Assembly (NCBI RefSeq): GCF_051622035.1
Contig: NC_135361.1
Coordinates: 27,459,205 to 27,523,204, forward strand
DNA length: 64,000 nt
DNA from: Arctopsyche grandis
Taxonomy: Eukaryota > Arthropoda > Insecta > Trichoptera > Hydropsychidae
Direction of reading: 5' to 3'
Shown here: positions 51,950 through 63,404 of the stretch, piece after piece
Layout: each line of letters begins with the position of its first letter
Numbering within the stretch: position 1 is the stretch's first letter
Program-made: the position numbers and the translations under genes
The notes under the pieces: model-generated
Told to the model about the DNA's origin: nothing
The model's database searches: none
The model's input: only the letters and a program-made list of their open reading frames with translations

Positions 51950-52160
51950 AAATGTGCATCTAATATATAATTTCGAAAGAGACTGAATGTATGTAAGTAT
52001 TTTTGGTTGGGAACAAAACAAGTCAAAGTTTCTTTGACGACGATTCGATTGGTTGAATATTTTTTTTTTCGATTCAAATAAATTTAATTAAAAAAACAAA
52101 TGAATATTTACTATTAGATTCGCCATGTTTACGCTGTTTATATTACAAATAACTAGTCCA
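51950..52160 (-). repeat. Repeat shared inverted with 61866-62110
   Basis: GATTCGCCATGTTTACGCTG, TTCGATTCAAATAAATTTAA and GACGACGATTCGATTGGTTG all occur reverse-complemented at about 61880-62060. Unclassified insect repeat. Confidence 0.7.
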
Positions 52161-52329
52161 TTATAATTATAATATCGCTAACAAAAATCTTCAATTTAAT
52201 CGATTTCTTTCGTTTGTAGCAAATAGCTTGAGAGAAAAATGATAAAATAGATCGTATGTACATTTCGGAAGTAATTGCGTACTAGAAAAGTAGGAAACCA
52301 CATATTTTCTGAGGAAGTCGTCAAAAAAT

Positions 52330-53230
52330 TCGACGATTTTATAAATTCTTATTCATCATATAATATCGCTATTCTGTGTATCTAGGATAACGCTCGCCGT
52401 AATATTATAGTCGTTTCGATTCTACATACATATATATGTACGTCAGTTCGGTGATTATTGGTCACAAAGCGCTCGCCCAAAGGTCACTACAATCTCTGTA
52501 ACGGAACATCTGACAGCCGAAAAGTCTATCATACTAACGATAACTCTCATACTAACGAGAGCTCGAGTGCCAAATATTCCGTATTCGCAATTCTCATGAC
52601 AAAATTTGTCTTGTGAGCGATCGCCATGTGAAAATAATCCAATTACGTCACAGCTAAACCACTGCCAAAACGTATATATACGAATACAATAATAAAAAGA
52701 AAAAACTTATATATACTATTGGTTACCAATGTTTCCTCTTAGCAGAGAATTTACCGCCATATATTGAAAATTTATTTCAATGATTGGTCGATTTGCTTCT
52801 CCACCTTCATCGTCATTCATTGTTTATTAATTTTAATATGTTTTTGTAATTTTTCTTTTTTGTTTTATTATATTATCATGTGGTGCTCACTGTACATGGA
52901 ATATAATATCTTCATTTATATTTTTATATTTTTTGTCTCATTGTACTGCTCTTCCTTTTTGTTTGTACTGCTTCCTTTTTTATTTGTACTGCTTCCTTTT
53001 TATTTTATTCTGTATGTGAGCCAATTTAAATTAAATAAAATAAATTAATTAATTAGGTAGGTAGGAAGGTAGGTTTACCTTTTTTTCATATTACACAATT
53101 AAATATAAATATTAAATTAAATATATTTGAAAGGTATGTGAAAAAAATCGACCGCGTGAGTTGAACACGTGACCGACGACACATTTCTTTTAATTTTTTT
53201 TATTTAATAACTTTTTTAAATTTTGATTTT
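52330..53230 (+). repeat. Dispersed repeat, copy 2, with two insertions
   Basis: Colinear with 39690-40100 but interrupted by the MITE at 52443-52640 and, at about 52780-53045, by AT-rich sequence ending AAATTAAATAAAATAAATT (likely a retroelement 3' end). Confidence 0.7.
52443..52640 (+). mobile_element. MITE, CGGTGATTATT family, copy 4
   Basis: Begins GTTCGGTGATTATTGGTCAC and ends AAAATAATCCAATTAC. ACGTCA is present on both sides; copy 1 of the host repeat at about 39792-39797 has it once. The ends are imperfect inverted repeats of about 35 bp (GATTATT..TCACA..GCG.TCGC). The internal sequence has TCATACTAACGATAACT and GTGCCAAATATTCCGTATTC. Confidence 0.8.
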
Positions 53231-53299
53231 ATAACGTTTTTAACGCAATATTTAGAAACATTCTAGTGAAAAAAAATTCCTGGTTTTGTCACGTAACCC

Positions 53300-53950
53300 A
53301 AAAACGGTTAACGGATTAGTGCGCAAATTGTTGCCACAACAATCGCGAATACGGAATATCTGGCCCTCGAGTTATCATTAGTACAATATTTCGCGTGATT
53401 AATGGAATTTTTGGGTGCCGAATGTATCGCGATCACCGCGGAACCAGAACAATAATCACCGAACCCCTAAAAACATGTCAAATAGTCACCTTAAACTATC
53501 ATTGTTGTACATCCCGATCGAAAAGTATCCGATGCTCTGCTGGTCAAATTTGGATATTTGTAACTCGAAGTCGATCATTTGATTTAATTGTTGAAATGGT
53601 TCGTCTCGAATTGGCCACCCATCGTGTATTTCAAATATATTTGATGCACACAGATTGTCGGTTTAGTGGCAGAAAGCTGGCTGTTTTAGCCCAAAGATCT
53701 GACCACACTAGATAGCGCGCTGCAGCGACGCAGCGCAGCACATCTGAGTTGGTACAACTTTGTCAACTTAAACTGACGATATTTGTACCGTTTCGGTGAC
53801 TACTTATTTCGCACGTAGCGATCTCACACACGTTACTAAAATCTCGATAAGAGAAAATCTGGCACTCGAGAATTCCACCCATTGAGATTCACACCACGTT
53901 AACAAGTGCGAGATCGACATGTGCGACATTTTCCATTTACCATATGTATT
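53300..53950. repeat. Fragments of the CGGTGATTATT MITE family and a SINE core
   Basis: 53320-53465 and 53790-53945 contain ATCGCGAATACGGAATATCT, AACAATAATCACCGAAC, TACTAAAATCTCGATAAG and GGCACTCGAGA of the MITE family. 53536-53620 has the SINE core (CTGGTCAAATTTGGATATTT, GTAACTCGAAGTCGATC). A patchwork of old copies. Confidence 0.5.
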
Positions 53951-55030
53951 GGTCGATTTGATTTGGCAATATGGTAAAAAAAATAAATATGACTACATAT
54001 TTATTAAAGCGCTTAAAAGGTCAACGGTCAAAAGGTCAAAATGAAGTCAACCAATAAAACTCTCATCTGTTCCCCCCTCTCCCCAACGAATACAACCTGA
54101 AAGACACTTTCGTCGGAGACCAAAAATTCAAATTACTAATACTAATATAACGCAATAAAAAATTAGGAATAAAACCAATATTGTTATTAATAGGGTGATA
54201 CAAATACATGCAAATTTGACGGTTAATGTTAAAAAGTAAGTGAATGCAGGTGAAATCAATAATATGAATTTTTTTCTTCAACTAACAGTTCGAAACGAAT
54301 TTATTATGGACGTACACGAGAACCACTATTTAATCTTTTAAAGCTGTAGTTTTATAAACAGAACTGAATCCAAACGAGATTGATTTAATTATTCGCAAAA
54401 TAAAAACAAACTGCAGCTGTCAAAATAGTAAATGAATCTTTGTTGAAATCACATTCAAAAAAGGAATAGAAAGTTATACGTAAATTAAAGATCGTATTTA
54501 GAATACTTAACTTGGCTATAAAGACGTAATTTGACATATGAATACTATGACGGTTTTTCTGTAAATCGATAATAACAAACCATTACGGACATATTCAATA
54601 AGAAATTATTCAGAATAATATGCGAAGTATATAGCTATAAAGATTGAACCATAACTGAAATAAGTCATCGTTAATATCGACATCAACATCGTCGTTACCA
54701 CTCGGCACAACAATTACTTATAAAAGTTCGGAAAAACCTAAATGGATATGATTTTCGTTTCATTTCAACGATTTGGATCTGGCGTCCTGATATCATTCCA
54801 AGCATACACAAAACATAGTAATATACGTTTTGACATATGGACCAACCAAAATCATTACGAATATGTCATACCGTGTACTTCTACAAGTTAAAACAAGAAC
54901 ATTGAAAATATAAATTTCAGTATTCATCATTTTGAACTAATACAACAACACACATGATCGATACGTATCGGTAAAACATATTTTTTTGCTTTGAAACGTT
55001 ACACCAAAATTACGATCATTTAAATTATAA
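53951..55030. other. No gene seen
   Basis: AT-rich. 54010-54110 (GGTCAAAATGAAGTCAACC, CGAATACAACCTGAAAGAC) recurs at about 57290-57370, so a repeat lies there. Confidence 0.4.
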
Positions 55031-55059
55031 AGATATCATATCGCACGTAGGAAGAACAA

Positions 55060-55330
55060 ACACGAAAATTGTGAATAAACTCGACGAGCATTCTCCGCAG
55101 CGGTGGGGTCCCAACGGAAAAAGAAAAGAGTAGCCCAGTGTACCACGCCGGGATAGAGCCGATAAGAGCGCGGGCAACGGCGCGTGAGTGCGAGCGAGAC
55201 AGACGCATGCCGATTCACAGCGAGTGCGAGAGAGACGACCGCATCACTCGGGCACCTCTGCCAGCGAGAAGGCCACGTTATCCAGAACGGGGAGCGAGCA
55301 CAACATTAAAATGTGGAGCAGGTCTGCTCA
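55060..55330. promoter_or_regulatory. CpG- and GAGA-rich block, candidate promoter
   Basis: GC-rich for about 250 bp with GCGCGTGAGTGCGAGCGAGA and GAGTGCGAGAGAGACGACC, reading on the - strand as CTCTCTCGCACTCGC, the kind of motif found at insect promoters. It lies 16 kb upstream of the first Chip exon found, on the right side for Chip's promoter. No coding exon was recognised in it. Confidence 0.3.
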
Positions 55331-55399
55331 ACCCACTCCTAAAATATTATTTACTATTGGACCAAACTTGTAAATTATTATCAAACTTCAGATAAAACT

Positions 55400-57640
55400 T
55401 CTCGCGCCCATTCGAACCGCTAAACGCAATTCACACGCCGAAAAGAACACAATTCGATAGGTACACGCACTCGGGAGGATTATGGCGACATAATAAGGAG
55501 CATAGTGAGGAGACACATACGATAAAATAAACATTGAAGGGTCCGCGACCCGAAGTTAACAACTGAGTTTTATAGTGAGTATACATACAATACGAGACGG
55601 GAGGGATGAAACCCCAACTTCGTCTAAGCACTAAGCACAGCCCGCCCAAAATAGATGACTTAATTTAATTTATAGAGAGCGGGAATGAGAGGTCGATGTT
55701 GTATCGAAATACAGAATATTGAACAATGAAAAGAAAAAAAAAAAAGTAAAATTCTAGCTCGTCTAAGTGAATCTGGATAAAACTTAGCACAACTGTAAAC
55801 GACATTGAAATAGTTGGATAAGAGAAAGAGTTATCAGCTACTATCAATAAGTAAACAAATCGTTCGTACAAAAGCGAACATGCGGAGGGAAACGTTTTAA
55901 ACGTTCAAAATTCGCATTCAACGGTTAATAATTTTCAAAACTTGGCTGCTCATTCATTGCAAAATTTGATAATCTATAAATTTATCGTGCAATCTCAGAG
56001 CTCTTCATTTAGAAGTAAGATTTATACTCATCGCGATGATCATCTTCAGAAAATTGCGATCGGCCTCGTGACAAAATGTCAAAAAATTTGTCAAAAGAAA
56101 AAATGCGGTGTGATGCTGTTTATTATTCAGGCCACGCGCTTATCTGCCGTGATAGCGGCCGTCAATCGTGATGTAACATTACCGATTTTACCGCACGAGA
56201 TTATCGCACTCATTTCAATATGTATGTTTTTGCAAAAATAATAACAAACATAAAACAAAAAAATTACTTCCGACATGAATGGAGACAGAAATAAATAAAA
56301 TTTCATTTTTCAAAAAATGTGCTGATTCGGAGTATTAACTGAAAAGTGATTCAGATCAAGCAGTTCACAACACCAACAAGTACCATTCTCTCCTTCTATG
56401 ATAGAAACCATTCAATTTAAAAAATCCCTGATCTATTCGACCAATAAACGCACGCAATTTACCATCGAGGTACAGACAGATAAGGGGAAAGAAATTCTAC
56501 GACCCAAACCAGCGAAAACGAACACAGGTCAAACCTCGCCAATTCGACAACTCAGTACCCAAAAAATTCCCGCGGTGTGAATTATCGATCTATATGTATG
56601 CAATACAAAATGCACAAATTCATCAATGTCGTAAATAAGCTAAACTTACTTCATTCGAAGTATCGATAAAGAATTTTCGACTTGTACTCAATATCGATCA
56701 CGCTTTAATGATTTTTAGAAACGTGTTTTTATATTTTGAAACTTGGTATTAATAAGTGCAGTACTTAACTGCTTCAATGTAAATTTTACATTAATATTCT
56801 ATGCATAAAACCAACCTAAAAGATATCGCAGAAATGTTAACGCATTAGTATGAGACGACGTATTATCTGCCCGAAATTAAAAGATAGCGAAAGTTCTACT
56901 GTAGCAATAAATCAGTTGAAAACCAGTCTGGGAAAATTTCTGCAGTCGCCTTTATAAAAACTTATGAATCTTTCGCGGCTAAAATTTAGAGCGAATTTTG
57001 ATAAATGCTTTTTGAACACCATTTCATATCTATTGACGTAATTAATTCATTTTTCAATGACACTTCCTACGACTGGTTACAAAAAACAAACAAACTATCA
57101 CACAATTCTAATAAGAAGAGAGTGCCGAAGGAAATCACGAATCACAATTTTCAATGACGACACTCCTTTACAGACATGACATCAAATCAACAATCCCCCC
57201 CCCCCCCCATTCCAATTTTTAGACGCTATTAAACACTTCATATGAAATAATATTTTTTACTATACTATACATTTTTATGTAAGATGTTTTAAAGGTCAAT
57301 GAAGTCAACCTATAAAATCCTTAACATGAGGCCACCCCCCTACCCCCTCGAATACAATCTGAAAGACCTCTTCGTATGTATGTATATACTACCGTCTCGT
57401 TCTCCAACGAAGTAGATATATCAAGCGATTGCTCCAAAATTGTACGGAATCAAAACTCCTGGACTTCGGGATAATAATGATTTTCCATCGACAGGCGATT
57501 GATTTAAAAATAAGAGCGACCGCGCCCGTCGCCTTGGCAACACCTGTCTGGGAGTAATATTAAAATTTTTGTTCTTTCTGGTCGTTTTGCGATCGGGTCG
57601 GCTTCGGGACGCGGCACCTCAGTGCGTGTACAGATATCGA
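55400..57640. other. No gene recognised
   Basis: AT-rich. Two + frames (55942-56241 and 56398-56580) have fairly protein-like composition but match nothing I know and have no supporting splice context. A poly-C run lies at about 57197-57208. Confidence 0.35.
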
Positions 57641-57680
57641 ACTTTTTAGTGAATAAAATAATACACAATACAAAAAATAA

Positions 57681-57797
<117 letters not shown>

Positions 57798-57849
57798 CAG
57801 CCGCTGCTGGAGATATCTGAGAGCTCGCACACACCACACATCGCATCCG

Positions 57850-58060
57850 CATATTTGGCCGCGGGTAAAAAATGGCCGCAAAAACGACGGCACAGACAGT
57901 TCATTGGCAGCGAGGGGCCTCCGATGACGGCCGGCCTTGACCCAGTGTCGGGGGGCGCCGGCCACCGGGCGCTGCGCCCCCCGAGTGCATGCCGTGTGGG
58001 CCCCAGTGGCGCACAGCCCCCGACCGCAGGTTCAAGGGCCAAAACCGTAACGGCTCGTTT
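57850..58060. other. GC-rich block, possible decayed hAT end
   Basis: Very GC-rich (GGGGGGCGCCGGCCACCGGG, GTGTGGGCCCCAGTGGCGC). CAGTGGCGCACAGCCCCC could be one hAT terminus and GTGTGGGCCCC resembles the end region of the element at 10618, but no partner end is visible. Confidence 0.3.
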
Positions 58061-58119
58061 ACACCGACCGCAAGTCCTGTGGCCTTATCGATGGTCGACA
58101 GGTTTATCACACTGCATAG

Positions 58120-60000
58120 GGGTGGGTGCAGATCGTCATCGTGAACTCTGCGAGTTCGGGATGCTGTGGATGATAAAGATTCATCGTCGTGTTCGACTGA
58201 TCTGCCATGTCTTTTTTGGACGAACTTGAACAAAATTCTTTGAAAACTTCCCCTTAACATTGAGGATGCTGCGGAAGATGATGACATAGTCGTCTTCGAC
58301 TGATCTGCCACGTTTAATTTGGACCAACTTGGCCAACATTCTTTAAGAACTTACCCTATTATAGAACATGATGAAGGATGCTGTGGATGATAAAGATTCA
58401 TCGTCGTCTTCAACTGATCTGCCATGTCTATTTTAGGCGGACTTGGCCAACATTCTTTAAGAACTTCCCCTACTATAGAACATGATGAAGGATGCTGTGG
58501 ATGATAAAGATTCAACGTCGTCTTCAACTGATCTGCCATGTCTATTTTAGGCGGACTTGGCCAACATTATTTGAAAGCTTTCCTAAGTTGAGGATGTTGT
58601 GGATGATAAAGATTCACCGTTAACTTAAACTGATCTGTCGTGTCAATTTTGGGCCAAATTCTTTGAAAACTTCCCTCTACTAAGAACATGTTAAGTTGAG
58701 GATGCTGTGGATGATAAAGATTCATCGCCATGTTCAACTGATCTATCGTGTGTATTTTTTTCGAACTACGCCAACATTCTTTGAAAACTTCCCATAAGTT
58801 GAGGATGCTGTGGATGATTAAGATTCACCGTAAGCTAAAGCTGATCTGTCGTGTCTGTTTTGAGCGGACTTGGCCAACATTCCTTAATAAATTCCCCTAC
58901 TATAGAACATGTCAAGTTGAGGATGCTGTGGACGATAAAGATCCATCGTCGTATTCAACTGATCTATTGTGTCTATTTTAAGCGGACTTAGACAAAATTC
59001 TTTGGAAACTTTCCCTACTATATATATTACATGATAAATTGAGGATGCTGTGGATGATAATGACTCCTGGTCGTCTTCGATTGATCTGTCGCGCCTACTT
59101 TGGGCGAACTTGGCCAATGTACTTTGATAATATAGAACACTAGTGTTGTGCCCTTTGATATTTCAACTGGTTTCGGGAGAGGAATTGATACACGAACCGA
59201 AGTTGGAACTAAAGTCCAAACATAAGTCGCAACCGAAGTAAGAACCGGAACCGGAATCTATAATAACTCTTGATAATTCTAAAATACGTGTTTTAGAAAT
59301 CTCCATAATTAGCCAACATTCATTAAAAGCTTGCCCTACAGTATATAGAAAATGATCAGTCGAGGTTGCTATGGATGATGATGATTCATTATCGTCTTCA
59401 ACTGATATGTCGTGTCAATTTTGAACGGACTTGGTTACATTCGCTTACGTTTGTCTTTTGAAAACTATCTCTGTTTTAGTATATAGAAAATGTAAGTTGA
59501 GGATGCTAGATTCATCGTCGACTTTAATTGTTATTTCGTGTCTATTTTGTACGAACTTTGCTATGTTTGCCTTTTGAAAACTTCCCCTATGATACACATT
59601 GAGAATTTTTGTCAATACAACATGTTGTGGACGATAATGATTCACCAATATCTTCAACTGATCTTTCGAGACTATTTTGTCCAGACTTCTTCAACATCCT
59701 ACTGAACTTGCTTATAGAAAGCATCAACTTCAATTGCTATTATTTTGCTAGATTATTCTATGGAAAACTTCCCTACTACAGTAATTACTATAAGTCTACA
59801 AAAAATGTCAAGTTGGAGATGCTGTGGATGAAAAATCGTCATCGTCATCGACTGCTTTTCCACTGTCGACTATTTTGTGCGAACGTCATCAATATTATTC
59901 GACACTTATTGAAAATATCTCCAACTAAGGTCATTGCCTTATCTATAAGAACATGTATAATAATTTCGTGGATGATAAAGATTCATCATCATCGCCTTCT
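58120..60000 (+). repeat. Degenerate minisatellite, units of about 95-122 bp
   Basis: GATGCTGTGGATGATAAAGA recurs with changes near 58160, 58264, 58378, 58492, 58587, 58699, 58804, 58921 and 59043, each followed by TTCATCGTCG, CAACTGATCTGCCATGTCTA, GGACTTGGCCAACATTCTTT and ACTTCCCCTACTATA. From about 59,350 to 60,000 the units are more diverged and irregular. Open frames here (such as MADQLKTT repeated on the - strand) follow from the tandem structure and are not a gene. Confidence 0.85.
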
Positions 60001-60945
60001 ATTTTTTCATCAAACATTCACCATAACCGATTTCACCATAGCTCATTTTAGGATGCAAAAATAAGTTTTGGGTTTGTGTACGTGAGCAGATTTGGACGCT
60101 GGGCAGATGCAGCGTATAATCCATCACAAGATAATGACAAACCAATATCAGACTAATGTGACAGTTGGTCACAAACTGATCAAAACATCAAAAAATATCT
60201 GCATTAAAAATAAAATAAATTTTACGCGAAACCAACTATTTTTCTATATAATTAAAAAAAATGTCGGTTCATCCTAAGGCTTCAAGTTATTATGAATATA
60301 CACATAGCACATAAGATTACCATTGTATTTATCTGTTATTCGCACGAGAGGAATAGGGAAAAAGTGTTATCGTAAATTCTAGTAATGTTTACCAGAATGC
60401 TTCTTAGATAACAATAGATATCAAAAATACACTTGTACTAAGATTGCACGTGAGAAGTTTAGAACGTTAGAAAAACATCAATTCTTTTAAGTTCACACAG
60501 TACTTCAATAAACTGCCATTCTGAGATACCACATACATATAATGCAGAAAGCATACCAAGGCTAAAATGCTCCGTTCGAACTACTGAACGAATCTTCAGA
60601 GTGAAACTGCCAAATACCAAGTCAAATGCCACAAATATGAACAGACGTTGAAATTGTAAAATATAGTAAAATTGTTGTCTGAAATTGAAAACTAACTGAT
60701 AAGCACTTCCGGTAGAATTCCAAAACGATTTTATTTTAGTATAATAGACACAATGCAAATCAACAACAAAAATCCCATTTAGAGGTCGAATCTATCATCA
60801 GTTTCAATAAAATTGGGTCACATATCAATGTTTGCAGAAAAGTTTCAAAGTAATAAATTGAACGGAACATAATTATTGTTTTATATATTTAAAACACCTA
60901 AAAGGAAAAAATATTGGATGGAATTGTCATTAGCGAATGTGAACG
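60001..60945. other. No gene seen
   Basis: AT-rich, no recognised feature. Confidence 0.4.
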
Positions 60946-60947
60946 TA

Positions 60948-61231
60948 GGGCGAAAACACACAGCGGTGCACGTGGCACGTGGTTTTTTTATTAGACACTT
61001 TTAAACATTAAACGAAAAACATGGGACGTGCCATGCACAGATTCATTGAACTCCCGGCACGTCCCGCCTCAAAATGACCCTCTGCACCTTTTTCGGTAAA
61101 ATTGTGTGGTGGTATTTATTCTTGCTTGACAGTGATCGATAACGGTGTATCCCATATTTGAAGAAATGTAGGAGACCACCCATGGCGAGGAGCCATGCAC
61201 ACGATGTGCCGTTCATCGCTGTGTTTTCGCC
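60948..61231 (+). mobile_element. Repeat with GGGCGAAAACACA inverted ends, copy 2
   Basis: Ends GGGCGAAAACACACAGCG and CGCTGTGTTTTCGCC are inverted repeats. Subterminal repeats GTGGCACGTGG and ACGTGCC/GGCACGT follow. It shares CTTGACAGTGATCGATAACG and TCCCATATTTGAAGAAA with 8181-8400 in inverse orientation. No clear flanking duplication. Confidence 0.65.
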
Positions 61232-61865
61232 TTTATGCGTTCCTTAACTGGATCATCGGGAGGCTGGGAATTTCCCGGTGGACACTAAATAAAGAAGAGA
61301 AATAAGCACGAATTACGGACGTTTGCGACTATGACCGCCAGGAAATTCCCGGTCTGCTTCGGCCTATCAATCGACATTCGCTCTCCATTCTTCAGGAATA
61401 AAAAGAAAAAGTTGATCACACACTGACACAAACATCATTCCGTAAACGGTCATAACGCGTTCAGTATATTACGGACAGTGTTTCCCAAACATTGTTTTAA
61501 CACGAAACACATACGAATTAAATATCTCCCTATACAAATTCGATCATGTCAACATTTCTTATGATGTTGATCATCATGATTCACAAAATTTTTCTAAATA
61601 GTAAAAAAATTCAATCATCTTTTACTCTACCGATCTGTTCTTTTGGCAAGTTGAGTTTCGTATTCAGTCAACTGACTCTTCAACCCCACTTCCCGGGGGT
61701 AATTTTTTTACGAAAAGACTGCACTCAGACATATTGAATTGAATTGAATCAGCATATCGAAGAAATTTTTCAATCGAGAAAAAATACACGAATATAATCG
61801 AAATTTGATCAACATTATTGAAACCTGAAAGACTTAATTTATTTACAGTACAATTTTTTTACTAT

Positions 61866-62110
61866 ATTATGTACTAGTTGTTTTACCCGGCTTCGCTCAG
61901 TATTTGAAATATAAACAGCGTAAACATGGCGAATCTTTTATATAATAAATAAATATTCATTTGTTTTTTTATTAAATTTATTTGAATCGAAAAAAAAATA
62001 ATATTCAACCAATCGAATCGTCGTCATAGAAACTTTGGCTTGTTTTGTTCTCGACCAAAATTACGTGCATACATACAAAGTATTTTTCTAAAATATATAT
62101 GAGATTTCAT
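61866..62110 (+). repeat. Repeat with TTTACCCGGCTTCGCTCAG start
   Basis: ACTAGTTGTTTTACCCGGCT, then sequence shared inverted with 51950-52160. This CCCGGCTTCGC-type start is very common in insect genomes. Confidence 0.7.
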
Positions 62111-62239
62111 GTATGTTTAGTTGTTCAAAACAAATACGAATAGAAGTGTTGGAGAAAATTTCAACCAGCATTGGATGATAAATGTTGATATTATAGCGTG
62201 GAGCGTAAAAGGATTTATGAGATCAAAATGATAAAGGTA

Positions 62240-62510
62240 GAGGTAGAGGTAGAGGTAGTTTAATGTTCTTGACCCGTCGGCCTACCAGCTCCGAATGAAG
62301 CACGGACCATAACCGCCTAATATTTACACCCATCACAATCGGCACAGAGAGATCATTTTGATGGGTCGTGAGACCTTATTGGCTGTTGCATACAGTTTGT
62401 TCATACTTCGAGGCCTTTTTGATCAGGTGATCAGCGTTAGTAAACCAGTGGTGGACGAGCACCAACCACCTATATAATCCATCCGCTGTAGGAAGACACT
62501 TGCGTAAAAC
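62240..62510 (-). mobile_element. SINE-like repeat with TACCTC tail, copy 2
   Basis: Reverse orientation relative to 3926-4200. The tail is four TAGAGG hexamers (TACCTC on the element's own strand). Then TTAATGTTCTTGACCCGTCG, ACCTTATTGGCTGTTG and ACCAGTGGTGGACGAGCACC match the other copy. A hexamer tail is unusual for a SINE. Confidence 0.6.
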
Positions 62511-62904
62511 GCATATGCTGTCTTTTTCACCCCACCTCGAACAATAGAATTCTATTGGTCGAGATGTGAAAAAGATAGTTATAAAAGGCGTTTAAACAAT
62601 TAAAATCTGACAAAACGAAAGGGTGACGAAAAGTCAAACATATAAGGTTACTGGCCGCTAAGTCTAGCAAAAATCAAAAGTCACAGATCTAAATCATAAA
62701 CAAAGTTGAATTAACTTTTCGCTCAGCACCGTTCGCCTATATGTAGATATATTAGGTCTACCTCGTTCCACCAACTTGCAAAATATCGAGACTCGTTTTC
62801 CCAACTTTTTCGGTGTATTTCGTCGTCTCGAGTTTGTATATATACTTATATGTACATAAAAACACAATACGAAAATGTCTTACATTGTGAAATACTTATT
62901 TTAC

Positions 62905-63225
62905 ACTAGCTGAACCCGGCATGCGTTGCAATGCCACAACAACGCATGCAATTCCCGTTCCCGTTCCCATTTGTCGGAAAAATGCAGGCAGCGAACACAT
63001 TTGAAATTATTCAATTGTTTGTTTATTTTACCCTAACAACGCAGGTCGCGACGCGAAAACATTTGAAATTATTGCGTTACAACGCCACTCATTCCCATTT
63101 TTCGATTTTTTTTTACGGTAAGCTTCCCGGACATGCATACAACAAATCCTGAAAGTTCCATCGTAATCGGTTCAGTGGTTTAGGAGCCTTATTCGAAACA
63201 CACACAGACATTCAATTTTTAAACG
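62905..63225 (-). repeat. Repeat with CTAGCTGAACCCGGCATGCG end, copy 2
   Basis: Reverse complement of 48000-48290: ACTAGCTGAACCCGGCATGC, CCCGGACATGCATACAACAA, CTGAAAGTTCCATCGTAATC. An internal part (GAACACATTTGAAATTATT) is repeated at 62994 and 63056. Confidence 0.65.
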
Positions 63226-63404
63226 TTTTTTTTTTTTAAATATTTTAAAGGTGTCAATAGCTTAAAAATCTATGAATGATTACAATATGTCTCGTAAATA
63301 AAAGATATTACATATATGTATACAAAAAATATTTTAAGCAGACGAAAAATTGAGAAAACGAGTCTTGCAAGTTGGCAGAACACAGCGCACCGAGATATGT
63401 TGTA

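Noticed and set aside
58351..58539. Repeated MADQLKTT frame on the - strand
   Set aside because: It follows from the minisatellite unit length being near a multiple of three for two units; neighbouring units shift frame.
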